54,973 nucleotides of DNA from Ophioceras dolichostomum (GCA_003049485.1 PYST01000271.1:1-54973), one strand, 5' to 3'. Positions 41,701-53,297 are shown, numbered from the stretch's first letter. Numbers and translations: made by a program. The notes: a model not told the origin generated them from the sequence alone.

Positions 41701-44241
41701 GAGGAGGTGGTGTTTGCTGGAACTGGGAATTTGACGGCTGTGCCGGTGCCGACGATGCCAGAGGTTGTGGTGTTGGCAGGAACTGCGAAGACGGCGAACA
41801 TGTCGGTGGCGCTGCCTCCCTGGCCGCCCTGACCGCCTCCCTGGCCACCTTGACCGCCTCCTTGGTCACCTCCCTGACCGCCTTGACCACCCTGGCCGCC
41901 AGTTGCTGACGCGGTTTCACCGCCAGAGGCTGTTCCACTAATCTCGGTTCCACCACCTGATGCTGTCCCGGTAGCGCTGCCACCGCCTTGACCTTGGCCT
42001 TGACCTTGACCTTGACCTTGACCAGCTGAGCCCGACGCCGTGGCTCCTCCGCTTCCTGTTCCGGTTCCAGATGCGGCGACTCCAGATGTGCCATTATTGG
42101 TCGGGAACGGACTTCCGCCTTGACCTTGGCCTTGGCCGCCGGAACCTGTGCCTGATGCAGAAGCTGTGGCGTTCCCAGCTGACGTGCCGTTGCCGCCTTG
42201 GCCGCCTTGGGACCCGGAGGTTGCAGACGCTGTTGCATTTGCAGGTGCTGTGCTGTTGCCGCCTTGGCCACCCTGGCCTCCTGAGGTGGGTGATGCCGAG
42301 GCCGTGCCGTTGGCAAAGGTGCCGTTCCCACTCGCGCCTGCTCCAGTTGGAGATGTAGAGGCCGTCAAGTTACCCGCAGATGAGGAGCCACCGGGCGCAG
42401 ATGTGATGGTGCCATTGGAAGGACTCGCTGTTGTGGCATTGCCTGGGAGCGCACTGCCAGCACCCGTGCCTGTCGGGAGGATTCCAGTTCCGTTGCCAGA
42501 TGAGCCGGTGCCGGTCGGGAATGGAGGTGACGTCACAGTCGCATTTGTGCTAGGGCGACCGCCGGAGCCAGTGCCGGTGGTCGGGCCTGAAGCAGTTGCA
42601 GTCGTGGGATTTCCACTACTAACAGAGGCGGGTGCCGTTGCATTGGCGACGCCGGTGGAGGTCGAGCTTGTCTCGTTCGCTGCCAGAGTGCTGGATGTAG
42701 CAGATGACTCGGTCGTGGTGGCTGGCGAAGTACTGCCGGAAGAGCCGCTGGTGGATAGCTGAGCGGAACCAGAAGACTCGGTTGAGGTAGGACCCGTTGC
42801 GTTGGTGAAGGATGCCGTTCCATTGGCGGATGAGATCGGGGAGCCTGACACAGATGTCGAACCGCCTGTAGGCAGTGACGACGAGGGCGACGTGCTGCTG
42901 GTGGCGCCAGTGCCGGGCTCGGAGGATCCAGTACCCGATGCGGAAGGCCGGCTTGTGGCTTCAGTCGACCCCGCTGTCCCAGCTGATCCTGACACTGGCG
43001 TCTCAGTTGTGAGCGTCACGACGGAGGGAGGATATCCGTAACCGCCAGGCAGTGTGTAGGTGACAACGACATCAGTGAGGGAAAGAGTCGACAATGTGCT
43101 GGAGGGTTCGGTGATTGGTAAGTCCGTCGTGATGGTGATGACCGTTGGCTCCCGGCCGTCGCCGCCCGGAACGGTGAGGGTGAAAGTGAAGGGTGCACGC
43201 AAGGACTTCGAAGAAGTGTCCGGGGGATGATACGGCTCGAACGGCGGAAGGGTGGTCGAGGACGCCCACGGCATATCGGTGATGGTAGGCAGTTCGAAGG
43301 TGGTCTCCGGAGGCGATGACATTGGTGATAGGCTGGATGAAGTGGGAGCCGGTTCTGGTAGGTAGGGCGAGTAAGTTGTTAGAGTGGGGCTGGCTTGAGC
43401 TTGGGTGTCTTGACCGAATGGCACGGAGGATATAGTGGTAAAGATACTAGGATCACTCAGGGTTGTCTTGGAGGGAGAGGCGGCTTCGGGTCCCGCTGAA
43501 GGTTCTGCGGTTGCTTCCAGGTCCGTTGGAGCATCAGCGGGAGTGGGCAGGTCGGAAGGCTCACCTGGAGGGAGCGTCTGGTATGGAGGCACTCGTGTGA
43601 TATAGAAGGTGGTGGACTTGTCGATCGAGAGAGTGAAGTCGCCAGAACTCGGAGAAAATGTGTCCGGAAGCGAAGGGGTGGGGATTACACCATCAGAGAG
43701 TGGCTCCGTGAAAGTATCCAGGGTAGTCAGAGGCTCGGAAACGGTCACAGCTGGCTCCAGGCTGACGGTCGACTCGGAGGTCGAAGCCGACAACTCAGTC
43801 GGCCAGCCCTCAGGAACAGAGAACCGAAAGGTGGTGTCAACTGGGTCATTGCCGTCCGAGATAGGCTTGGCCTTCTTCACGGTCCGGGTGAGGGTCACAG
43901 GTGGGGCGGTGATGAACACGACAGTATGGGTAGTGGTCAATTCGGAGACAGTCATATGGGCATCACCCTTCTGAGGGGAGTCGTTTCCAACAGTCACGGT
44001 AACCTCGGCGACAGTCGTGGTGCTGATGACAGATCGGATCACCTTTACCGCAGCGCAGCTGTTGTTCTCGGCCTTACGCTCTCCACTGCAAGCACGTTAC
44101 CAACTAAGCACACGCAGAAACGATGGTCGGCATGGGCAAAATAAGGACTGAAAACAAGATGACATACTCGAATGACAGAGCATTGGACAGAGATACCACG
44201 CAGATGCTCGCGAGAGCACCAAGAAACGTGGAGACACGCAT
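38742..44241 (-). CDS. Giant secreted Ser/Thr/Gly-rich repeat protein
   Basis: Exons 44241-44168, 44085-39534 and 39452-38742 give about 1778 residues. Exon 1 encodes a signal peptide (MRVSTFLGALASICVVSLSNA). The first intron (82 nt, GTATGT..CAG) joins phase-perfectly into DGERKAENNSC. The second (81 nt, GTGAGT, CTAAC, CAG) would otherwise read through. After a Thr/Pro-rich stalk (about 40-360) comes a Ser/Thr/Gly/Asn-rich region with many N-glycosylation sequons, then a GQGQGQ-type stretch, about thirteen 19-20-residue units (AAKFPVPGGNTTSG), and about six longer units containing YTTTFLAHVAARNVTASLN. The C-terminal roughly 250 residues are non-repetitive and Cys-containing (AAFCGNVGDRG, SCFRFDMLSFDMGC, DDTCAAGFC). 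There is no GPI-type hydrophobic tail. Probably a cell-wall or extracellular-matrix protein, possibly an adhesin; the precise family was not recognised with certainty. Confidence 0.8.
39740..40990 (-). repeat. Long coding repeats (~165-190 bp units)
   Basis: Imperfect direct repeats encode modules with a hydrophobic strand-like core (YTTTFINVAIRN or FLAHVAARN), then an Asn/Thr/Ser linker. Units diverge towards the C-terminus. Confidence 0.75.
41040..41735 (-). repeat. Coding minisatellite, 57-60 bp units
   Basis: About thirteen head-to-tail units encode GTAAKFPVPGGNTTSGVAA-like 19-20-mers. Units differ in length by three bases and show mosaic sharing of variants (GGNSSSG, GGNTTSG, NTSSSG), typical of repeat expansion and conversion. 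Confidence 0.9.
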
Positions 44242-45675
44242 CCTGGCGCCCGCGAAACGAGGAGGTGCTGTGGGATTTCGGGGGACCCGGGGAATTACGC
44301 GGGATCGATGAAGATGTATTCAGCCCAACACCACTTCGAGAGGCGTGGAACACGAGAGAAGAGCAGTCAAGACTACGAGAAAACGAGTGACGAGTGCTCC
44401 GATCACAGAGGATTGCCTCGAAGAGGACGGACGGATGGGGAGGGAGAAGCGTGGAAGCAGAGGTGATGGTGGGAAAGGAATGAGATGGGAGGGAAGAAAA
44501 AACGAGAGAGCTCCAAGTGGGCGATGGCAGATGCGAGGAGAATTTTTTTGTTGAGAAACTCAACACTGGCATCGCGGCCTGCCTCCTTCCTCACGGGTGA
44601 TCAGCACGCAGGCTAGTATGGGAAAGAGCGCATCATCTGGGAAGGAGCGTGCCGTTGGCACGAAATCAGGGGAAGTCGCAAGACCACCGTAGGATTGGGA
44701 AGGCGGCATGCGCAGCAACACTCGACGCCTGCGCGGGATGAGCTTGGACTTGGTCAAGAAATGGATGAATGCCGCGGAGCAGGTGTGCTGGAGGAGAGAT
44801 ACCGAGAGCGAGCCAAATGACTTTGGGGATGGCTTCGGAAGGGACTACTCGACAGACGCACCCTCTGTGCACGATCCGCAGGCAGGCAGGAGCCGATCTT
44901 GGACTTGCAGGAAAAGGCAATACGACCTGTTTTCGGCTCATGTCATGACAAGAGAAGGAGTGAGGGCAAGAATTGGACCTGTGACGAAAGTGCTAGGGAA
45001 AGTGTCGAGAACTGATCCCATCCAGGTGGCGGACGGAAGGTGCCGAGCGCCCGCAGAAGGCAGTCGCTTGCGGCACCGAGGCAGGAGCATGATGCTGCCG
45101 CTGCCACGCAGCTTACTCGCAAGCTCATATCGGGCTCCTGCAACCTTGGCGAGGAACAGATCTCAGCACAGGAGGCGCCCACGAAATGCTCATAGCTGGC
45201 CAAAATCAGAACCAAGGAAAGTGCGAGCACCATTGATCCCGGAAGCAGCAAACACAGGATCGGCCGAGGAACTGCCGGGCTGTTGGCAGGAAGGTGAGGA
45301 CGGGACGCATTTCCAAGGGAGCAGGGAAGCCTCTGGCAGCGGTGACTGTCGCAGGGAGATTGATCCTCCAAAGTGACAGACCTCTAGGTGGCAGAGAGAA
45401 GAGAGGGGGATAGGTAGCATGAGGCGTCGGCCTTTCCGGCACAGTGACTAGTCCTTCACTAGATCGACGAAGTGATAATCCAGAGTGAGGATACCTATGC
45501 AACACGTCTGCCATGCCAGTGGCTGCAAACAAGGTTCCAGATGGTGGCGCCACAGATAGACGTAGAGGGCATCTCCAAAGCGATCAGTATCAGAGCTGAA
45601 AGACATTATAATACCCTAGACGCGGGCCAGAAGAACCCTTGCGGAACTCTCGCTGGGGGATACCAAGCGCGAGAC
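44242..45675. other. Intergenic, upstream of the giant gene
   Basis: About 1.4 kb. Next to the start of the giant gene the minus strand is C/T-rich (leader-like). Open frames such as the plus-strand one at 44708-45376 have no family resemblance and were not accepted. It probably holds the promoter of the giant gene and the 3' end of the EI24-like gene. Confidence 0.45.
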
Positions 45676-46683
45676 CTATACAGGGTCATCTGCATACGGA
45701 ACTGGATCCCCTGCCGTAGCCTGCGCATCACGGCCCTCGGCACCAGCCTCGCCCGCTCTCCTCTTCGCCTCCATCTTCGCAACCCACAGCGCCGATCCCG
45801 TCGTGCTCGTGAGCAGGAAAAACAGCGACAGAATGGGGACCAGCTCGAGGATCATGGCCATAGTGCCGAACCAGACGTATTCCCACGTCCTACTGCTTAT
45901 TTCTTCCTTGCGCTCCCTCTTGCTCAACCCCCGCAGCACGTACCACCTGTAGTGGCAGAGCTTGCCGAGCCGCGTGCCCGTGATGATGATGAAAGCGGGG
46001 ACGCCGACAACAGGTATCAAATTGAGCGGGAGGAACACCACTAGCTCGACCATCTGTGTCAGGCTCCAGGGCTGGTATGCGGCGGGCGATGTCGGCTTGC
46101 CCAACATCTTGACCGAGTTCGGCGCATCGAGGAAGAGGAGCCGTTGGGGAGCGATGAGGTCGGTGAGGCCGTGATCGATTAGAGTTGCCTGGAGAGCAGG
46201 ATTGCGATTAGCTGATATTCTATGAATGAAAAGGCGTTCCTGGGACTCTTCAGGGGAGGCGGGGAGGAGGGGAAGGAGACAGAGCGAAACAGAGCGTACA
46301 TCAAAGACATCTACCCTGCACTCGTCGACGAAGAAACCCTCGAACAACCCCTGAATGATGATAAGGCCCTCCCCCAGAACTAGTACCATAGCGTTCACCC
46401 ATGCGCCCCAGCCGTGAAATATCGCCAGGAAAGCCCATTGCGGCAAAAAAGCGAACGTAAACAAGACAAAGTACACCAGAAAAGATATGATAGACAGCGG
46501 CAGCAGTCGGCCGGCGAACAGAGGATAATAGGCTGGATGGCTGAGGAAGTAGTAGATGCCCCGGAGCGGATACGCCCCAGCCCGCAGGCCACGGGAGAGG
46601 TAGTCCCACGGCCGTTCGAATGACCCTAGAAAGGCTCGGGTGCGCGACGGCTCCGTTTGCGTTGGGGGTGGCGACGACGACAT
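45676..46683 (-). CDS. EI24/RRT8-like integral membrane protein
   Basis: Two exons, 46683-46300 and 46188-45676, separated by a 111-nt intron (GTACGC, GCTAAT branch region, CTCCAG). The intron length is a multiple of three, so the frame also reads through. The spliced form has 298 residues and a better join (VDVFDATLIDHGL). Hydrophobic segments: about 57-80 (LPLSIISFLVYFVLFTFAFL), 93-118, a re-entrant or helical stretch in VVFLPLNLIPVVGVPAFIIITG, and a last helix in TMAMILELVPILSLFFLLTS. The N-terminus has YPLRGIYYFLSHPAYYP, typical of fungal EI24-domain proteins related to RRT8, linked in yeast to outer spore wall dityrosine assembly and lipid droplets (family knowledge). The C-terminal tail is charged and disordered. 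Divergent from the Zn2Cys6 regulator. Confidence 0.7.
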   Translation of the reverse strand: MSSSPPPTQTEPSRTRAFLGSFERPWDYLSRGLRAGAYPLRGIYYFLSHPAYYPLFAGRLLPLSIISFLVYFVLFTFAFLPQWAFLAIFHGWGAWVNAMVLVLGEGLIIIQGLFEGFFVDECRVDVFDVRSVSLCLLPLLPASPEESQERLFIHRISANRNPALQATLIDHGLTDLIAPQRLLFLDAPNSVKMLGKPTSPAAYQPWSLTQMVELVVFLPLNLIPVVGVPAFIIITGTRLGKLCHYRWYVLRGLSKRERKEEISSRTWEYVWFGTMAMILELVPILSLFFLLTSTTGSALWVAKMEAKRRAGEAGAEGRDAQATAGDPVPYADDPV

Positions 46684-47540
46684 TATGAGTTGGTGCGTGC
46701 CGGCTGGAGAGCGCCGTTGTTAGTTTGTCGGTCGTTGTCACGTCTGAATTTCGTCGTCACATGGAAGCAAGTCAAGCAAACAGCCGAGCACCTAGCTTGG
46801 CGGCTGGCTTACGCAGCTCAGGGGCGTAGGCACCTCGAGTCTGGATTACATCAGCAGCCTCTTTTGGCTGGATCCAAGATTGAAGGAGCGATCGATGCTC
46901 CCAATAATTGATATCGCGAGAGACCTCAATATTTCATGAAATCCATTTTGATTGTGAGAGCCAGAAGCATCCGAAATATCATCCCAGCTTGGCTGCAGTT
47001 TTGGTTCTCGGTCGTAATGTGTTCCATCGTTGGTGCATCTTATTGTCAATCTGGCACTGGCGGATGGGGGATACTGCGAAATCTCTGTCCAAGCGTGGAG
47101 CATCAATGCAGACCTAGGCTGCGAAATCTAGCCTGAGACTCCCCTGAAATTCACGGGACGACTCTCTCCCCGTCATTCTGAGAATAGGAGTGAGCCTTTC
47201 AAGACTTCCAATCTTCGAAAGACATTCGACGTGTCAGAATGTTTTTAGATGACGCTGAGTAATCCAGTCCATCGGAGAGCCTTCCATGACGCACCTCATT
47301 CACGATCTCGGAGATCGATATCGGTGGACCGAGGGGAAGGCCTTCCTTGTTCTCAATAATTTCAATCCAAAACAGACATCATCGAGAGGAAGACATCTGA
47401 TCTTCAGCCCGCGCCTGGTCATGGTGCTGGTGTTCTAAGACTGGTGCAAGTGTGACCTGCCTCTTGGCGCGAGACGCAGCCCGAATGTCGCTGGAGTTGC
47501 ATCCTAGATCTAGGCCTTGATTTAGGACCTCGTTGCAGCC
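46684..47540. promoter_or_regulatory. Divergent promoter region
   Basis: About 860 bp between the starts of the membrane protein and the Zn2Cys6 regulator. No regulator site is assigned. An imperfect inverted stretch with GAGATCGATATC lies near 47309-47325. Confidence 0.4.
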
Positions 47541-50418
47541 ATGGACGGAAAGGCGCCGGATTTGCCAGCCACTGAAGCGTCGATACCTTCGGCCCACCAC
47601 CGCTTAGCGACAGCTACCCCCGAGAATCCGAAGAAACGAAATCGCATCCGATTCTCCTGTACGATGTGCCGTGACAAAAAGTGAGTGTTAGGGTTGCTGT
47701 TTAGTAACCGTCTTCCCCCTTAAAAAATCGTGGAGAAACCTAGGCCGGTGGGTTTCTCTGGAGTGGTCAAGAACGCGATAATATTGACGCACCTCCTCCC
47801 ACTCCTACAACCCATAAAGACTCAAGTGCAACAGGGCGTCGCCATGCGACCAGTGCGAAAAGCGAGGGATCGAAGCGACATGCACATTCATCCCATACTC
47901 GCACCTGGCTGCCAAAAATGAAGACGACGAGGCCCCGCATGGCATCCACGTGCGGGCGTCGACGGCTTCGCCAAGAACAGGAGGCAGTGACGGCGGCGCC
48001 GGCGTACTCTCGTTCCGCTCGCGGCCTCAGATCGGCGATCCGACCATGCAGGCGCGTTTGCGGCATCTCGAGCATCTCGTACAGATCCTGAAGGCGCAAC
48101 GCCGTGGGAGCGATGCTCGAGACGCGCTGATCCCTCCGTCATCGAGCGATGGGGCGTCAGGAGGCGGAGAGTCTGCCCCATCTGCGAGCCAGGAGACCAA
48201 CAGTGGGCCGGTCGCTGGTCCCATCGTTGGAGATAATCGATACGTCGACGCGGCCAACTGGGAGGCGATCCTTGACGACGTTGCTACGCAGATTGAACCG
48301 ATCTGTTACCCGGGACCGTTGATGCTGATGAGAACACAGGCTACGAAGTTGACCGACGAGCTGAAGGCTCTCGGCGACGGCGACGAATGGGAGTATCCGA
48401 GAACCACAACGGGCACAGAACCTACGCTGATGTCTCAAGAGGGGCCTGTGCTCCTGGTCGGAGCTTGGCCCCGGGCCTCCGTCTCCGAGATTCTCGGGTT
48501 TTGCCCTCCCCGAATCGTTACCGACAGGCTTGTATCCCGCTTCTTCCGGGGCAAGGAGCCCGCTTGGAGTGAGCCTCTTCCATTCCTGCTGCCAGTCTCA
48601 TTTTCACCACGTCGGATTACTGGCTAACAAGAAGAAGTGATGTTCCAACGTACCCACCTTCTCGAGAGAGTATGAAGAATTCTGGGAGAATCCAGAGGCA
48701 TGCTCCCTCTCGTGGCTTGGATTGCTGTTCATCATGATCAGCCACGCTGCTCTTTTCTGCCTCAAGGGAGACGAGGAGGTGCCAGGCGACCTGGGAGATG
48801 CCAGGCACGTTGCAGACACTTTCCGAATCCGGGCCGCGCAGTGCATCGCTCTCGACGACTACACCAAACCTGGAAAGTACAAGATTGAGGCTCTGCTGCT
48901 CTACTTCGGGATCGAATACCTCAGGCAGGCGGACGCTCGGCGAGGCACCTCCATTCTGCTAGGCATGGTCGTCCGGCTTGCCATGCATATGGGCATGCAC
49001 CGAGACCCGAAACACTTCAAAGACATGCCGCCATTTGAAGGAGAGATGCGCCGAAGAATGTGGACACTGCTCAACGAATTGGACCAGCTCGTGGCCTTTC
49101 AGTTCGGCTTGCCGGGAAACATACAGCCGGATCACTCCGACACCGAGCCGCCAAGAAACCTCCTGGATGAGGATTTCGGCTCGTCCTCGACGGAGCTGCC
49201 GCCATCCCGCGCCGAAACCGAGCGGACCCCCACACTCTATTACATCGTAAAGAAGCGACTTATGGGCGCGTTCGGCGCCATTATCGCAACCGTCGCCCTA
49301 CCTCAGCCCTCATCCTACTCCCACATCATGGCCCTCGACAAGAGGCTCGGGGCCGCACACGACTCGTTCCCACCAGCATTCCGCATGCTCTCCTTCAGCC
49401 AGAGCATCGCCGACCCGACCGAAAGGATCATGCCGCGCTACCTGCTCGAGCTGCTGTACCAGAAGTCGCGCATCATCCTGCACCGCAAGTATCTCGGCCT
49501 GGCACGCACCCACCCGCGCTTCGCCCATTCGCGCGCCGCGTGCGTCGACGCCGCCGTCCAGACGCTGCGCCATCAGTACGACATCCACATCGAGTTCCAG
49601 CCGGGCGGCCGCCTGTGCAAGGACCGCTGGTTCATCTCCAGTCTGAGCACCCATGACTTCCTCCTCGCCGACATGATCCTCTGCCTCGAGCTGTCTTACT
49701 CCATGCAGGAGTGCAAGCGAAGAAAAGGAGCCGTTGCCGCTGCTGGTTCGAGAACATCCCCGCAACCGGATGACACCAACAAAAGCGGCGGCGGCAGCGC
49801 GGCGATCTTGCCGGAGGAGAAGCTCCTCGAGGTGCTCCGGACCTCGCGCGATATCTGGAAAACTAGCAGGCGCGAGTCGGCCGAGGCGAACCGCGCGTTC
49901 AAAATTCTCTCCCGCATGCTCAGCGTCGCCGCCGGCACCCACTACGAGAGCAGCCCCGAGTCGTGCGGCAGCACGTGCTCCGACTTCTTGCAGCGGCCAC
50001 CACCGCCGGCACCTGCAGAGTTTCGATCTTTCCTGAACCCTGGCCTGGGATTCGGGTACATGGGGTCTGAGGCGGCGGGTGGTGCGTCGAGCTCGTCTTG
50101 GGGCTCGTCATCAGCGACGGCTGCTGCGGATGTCGCCCCCACGCCGAACGACTTTCCGGCTGGTGGAGTGACTGGGTGGGGCCCATCAGCCCTCCCTGTA
50201 GACGTCAACACTGTAGGTTTCGACAGCGTAGAGGGACTCGTCGACCCGAATCTCAACATTGACTGGGTGGGTGTTTCCGTGCTCTTCGTGAAATTCCCGA
50301 GATCGTGCTAACATAGTTCTCTTTTCTCCTACAGACACAGTGGGATAGCCAAGTCCAAAATGCGAGCGCGGATATGTTGCAGATACCGTGGAGCACCTTC
50401 TTCGAGTCTCCGGGGTAA
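47541..50418 (+). pseudogene. Zn2Cys6 transcription factor with one-base frameshift
   Basis: Exons 47541-47680, 47820-48568, 48638-50266 and 50335-50418, with introns of 139, 69 and 68 nt. The first join completes a binuclear zinc cluster: CTMC, X6, C, X5, C, X2, C, X8, C (residues about 40-66). A coiled linker follows (MQARLRHLEHLVQILKAQ), then a fungal_trans regulatory domain (LVSRFFRGKEPAW, SREYEEFWENPEACSLSWLG, GTSILLGMVVRLAMHMGMHR, MRRRMWTLLNELDQLVAFQF). At 48645-48649 (CCAAC) there is one extra base: exon 3 begins MMF in the spliced frame, while the conserved VPTFSREYEEFW motif is in the next. With one base discounted, total coding length is an exact multiple of three (about 866 residues). 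Either a recent null allele or a sequencing error; the rest is well preserved. It would be a nuclear regulator of unknown targets. Confidence 0.8.
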
Positions 50419-50831
50419 ATCTGCAGACGAAGTCCGATCGACTTCGTGCGACGTGATGAGCAGTCGCCTGGGAGATGCTGAGCAAGAGGTGAAGAAAGAT
50501 AGAAGCATCGCAATCCAAAAAAGAAATAGAAAAAAAACATACAACACCAGGGATTCGCTGGTGGTCACCCACCCAACTACTAGTCCGGCCCTCACTGGTT
50601 TAACTAGGGGAGAGCGGACGGGATCCCGTGCATTCCAGTGAGTATGGTCGTATGTGGTAGACGTGGCTGGGTCTCCCCGTTAAATACCATACGGGAGCGG
50701 TCTAGATTCGTGGAGCTCTTTTCCGTCGTCGGCCCCATCCACCTCGCATCTGGCCCAGAACATGTATGTACACGAGGCCTCCCCACCAGTCTACTCATCC
50801 AAGAGTCACCGGCCAATCCCACAGAAGCCCA
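50419..50831. other. Convergent 3' intergenic region
   Basis: Spacer between the regulator's stop and the deacetylase-like gene's stop. An alternative last exon of the latter could use 50790-50702. Otherwise nothing seen. Confidence 0.45.
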
Positions 50832-51768
50832 TCAGCACTTACTCTGTCCATTCCCCGTAAAGTTCCCCGGCTGGTACGCCCCATCCGGATCGCCAAGACA
50901 GTCCGCCACCGTCACGAGCGCGAGGCTGTTCTCCTTCGCCCAGTTGATTAGCCAGGGCACCAGCACGTTGACGGTGCTGTCGTATGTCTCGTGCATGAGC
51001 GGGATGTGGCCGTTGCCCTTGGCGCCCGCGCGCGTGAACTTGGCCTGGCTCTGCTGCGGCGTCTCCTTGTTCCAGTCGCCCGCGTCGATGTCGTCGGTGA
51101 TGACCTTGTAGCCCAGCGTCTTCATCGTGTTGAGCATCTGTCCGCCCGTGGCCAGGTAGGGCGGGCGCATGTACGCGGGTTTCTTGCCGAAGATGTTGAC
51201 GAAGGCCTGCTCCAGCTTCTGCATCTCTTGCGTGACGGCGTTGGCGGCCATGGAGCCCATGTTTTGGTGGGACCTGTGTTGCACGGCTCGTGTTACTAGA
51301 CTGGCACGTACCTATGACCTAGGTCGGGACGTGGCCACTCGAATGGGGTGTGCTATCTGGGCAAACTTACCATGTGTGCGAGGAGATTTGGTGGCCCGTG
51401 TCGTAGCCGTTCTTCACAGCTTTGGCCTGGTTATAAATACAACCTGCACGGGGAAGGAAGGAGATCAGCACTAGCCGTACTACAGGTGCACATCTTGAGT
51501 GGGTTCTGCAGCACGTACCATAGAGTGTCCCGGTGAAGAAGAAGGTGCCCTTCGCTCCCGCAGCATTCAGCTTGTCAATCAGGGTCTGGGTGTACGTGTA
51601 CGGGCCATCATCAAAGGCAAGCGCAAGAGTCCCTGGGCGTGCACATTGGGTGTACACGATGCCAGGGCTGGGGGCCCTCCTAAGAAGATCGATGGGACTC
51701 GGGGCGGGTAGCGCCAGTACCTCCGCGCCGAGCAGCAGGGAGGTGAGTATCACGGCCTTAGAGAGCAT
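50832..51768 (-). CDS. Chitin deacetylase-like polysaccharide deacetylase (CE4)
   Basis: Exons 51768-51519, 51443-51371 and 51273-50832 (introns 75 and 97 nt, GTACGT/GTAAGT..AG), giving 254 residues. The start at ATG 51768 gives a clean signal peptide (MLSKAVILTSLLLGAEVLA); an in-frame ATG six codons upstream is possible. The NodB domain has motif 1 TLALAFDDGPYTYT (catalytic base and metal Asp), motif 2 HTWSH, split by intron 2 (metal His pair), and motif 3 MRPPYLATGG. ITDDIDAGDWN and HIPLMHETYDSTVNVL follow. Such secreted enzymes remove acetyl groups from chitin or chito-oligomers in the wall. I end it at NGQSKC-stop (50832). A GTAAGT just before that stop could instead be spliced to an exon ending near 50702. 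There is no chitin-binding module. Confidence 0.88.
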
Positions 51769-52871
51769 CTTGCGTTCACGAGACACGGATGCGCGTACAC
51801 AGGGAGATTTTAGGATATCGAGAGTCAGCCCGGTTACTCGAGCAGTCTCGGCTTCTACAGGGGAGCTTCATCATGTAATATGTCGTGCGACATCCGGTGA
51901 ACCCCGCTGTAAGGCGGTACCTAGGTTTCTGGGCTTCGCGCGCAGGTGAGTGTGTGCGTCCAAATTCCGGGTCCCCAGCTCGAGCAATCATGCGAGGTGT
52001 AAAAAAGTCCGGGCAAAGCCAAAAAAGCTGATCAAAAGGGGAGTGCCACTTTCAACCGGCTGGGCGCTGAGGGGCTAAAACGCCCAGATATCCCAGGAAA
52101 GACATCACTCTCAGCGGCCTTAGGGGCATTGCTACCCGCTCAAGTTCCCTCTTTAATCTTCGTCTGTACGGGGTTCATTTTAGCCGCCATCTCGGTTCGT
52201 GGCCGCTGGGCTGGGCCGGGATGGACGGCTGTTCCATGCGGAGCGGGATGGCTGATGTCCATTTTAGGACACGGAGCCGCCAAACTTTGGTTCGGAGGAA
52301 AGGGAGCGTTTGGCTGGCATGCTAGGTTGCGCTGATCCGGAGATGGCAGGCGAGGTGATACTGAGTACTACAGATAATGTTTCTGTCGGATTTGCACCGC
52401 CGTTCAGAACTCGATGGCCACTTCCGTCTTGCCCGATCTCGGTGAGGAGTGGCGACGGGAGAAAGCTGCCTGGTGGGATTTTCACGATGATGACATCAAG
52501 GGCGTAGGAGTCGCCGCCAATGACTACCGGGTTTGGCATGGTCCGCCGCCAATCCCCGAGCACCGGCGCGGAAGGTGCCACTTGCATTCTGGTCACGACC
52601 CCTCATCGTGCAACCCAATCGAGCTCGAAGATTTTCCGTCGTATCAGCTTCTGTGCTCTACTTTTTCCATCCGACTTTCCTCGTCGTCCTGGGAAGGTTT
52701 GAGTTACATCGACCAAATCGGAGCGACTCCCTCTACCTGCACGCTTCCTCTAGAGCCCATCATCATTCATTTCTCCGGCATCAAAAACAGATCAATTCGC
52801 ACCACCAGAGCGACTTACCCCTTTCTACAGCTCCATCACATCAGGTGTTTACCTGGTCTTCAATATTTACC
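51769..52871. promoter_or_regulatory. Divergent upstream region
   Basis: About 1.1 kb between the deacetylase-like start and the GFA-type gene. The last roughly 150 bp before 52872 are C/T- and CATCA-rich, like a leader. No site is assigned, and no gene seen. Confidence 0.4.
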
Positions 52872-53297
52872 ATGGAAGTCAAATGCCAATGCGGCGACGT
52901 CTCATTCCGGACCGGAGTGCCGGCTCCGCTCAATCTTTACCACTGCCACTGCACCGAGTGCCGCCGGCAGTCGTCCTCCGCGTTCGGGACCTCTGCCATC
53001 TTCCCCACCGCCGGCATCTTCCCGCTGAGCCCGGACCTCGCGGCTAAGCTCAGGGTCTGGACCAGACCCGGAGACCGCGCCGACTCCGGTCGCCCCGTGA
53101 AGTGCTATTTCTGCAAGACTTGTGGGGTTCGCGTCCTGCACCACGGCCTCAAGGAGGATGGTACCCCCAGAGATGTTGTCTCGGTCAAGGGAGGTTGTGT
53201 TGAGGGGTTGGATTGGACGGGTGCCACTCACATCTTCGTCGAGAGCGCTGTTGTTGAGATCCCGGAAGCTGCGGAGAAGTTCCCACGTTCGCCCTAA
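52872..53297 (+). CDS. GFA/CENP-V-type zinc protein
   Basis: Intronless frame of 141 residues from ATG 52872. It has the full GFA (glutathione-dependent formaldehyde-activating, CENP-V) zinc pattern: Cys5 and Cys7 in KCQCGDVSF, Cys25, Cys27 and Cys30 in HCHCTECRR, and Cys81 and Cys84 in FCKTCG. The downstream VSVKGGCVEGLDWTGATHIF resembles fungal DUF636/GFA proteins. Family members are small cytosolic zinc proteins. S-(hydroxymethyl)glutathione synthase activity was proposed for some and is doubtful for many, so no reaction is assigned. The frame is open upstream, but the Met directly before EVKCQCG is the usual start for this family and follows a leader-like stretch. Length fits the family. 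Confidence 0.88.
   Translation: MEVKCQCGDVSFRTGVPAPLNLYHCHCTECRRQSSSAFGTSAIFPTAGIFPLSPDLAAKLRVWTRPGDRADSGRPVKCYFCKTCGVRVLHHGLKEDGTPRDVVSVKGGCVEGLDWTGATHIFVESAVVEIPEAAEKFPRSP

Noticed and set aside
41051..42331. 426-codon Pro/Gln-rich frame within the giant repeat gene, on the same strand in another frame
   Set aside because: Alternative-frame reading of the tandem repeats; the signal-peptide-bearing frame explains the region.
44708..45376. 222-codon open frame upstream of the giant gene
   Set aside because: Arg/Ser-rich shadow-like composition, no homology recognised, and the opposite strand is equally open.
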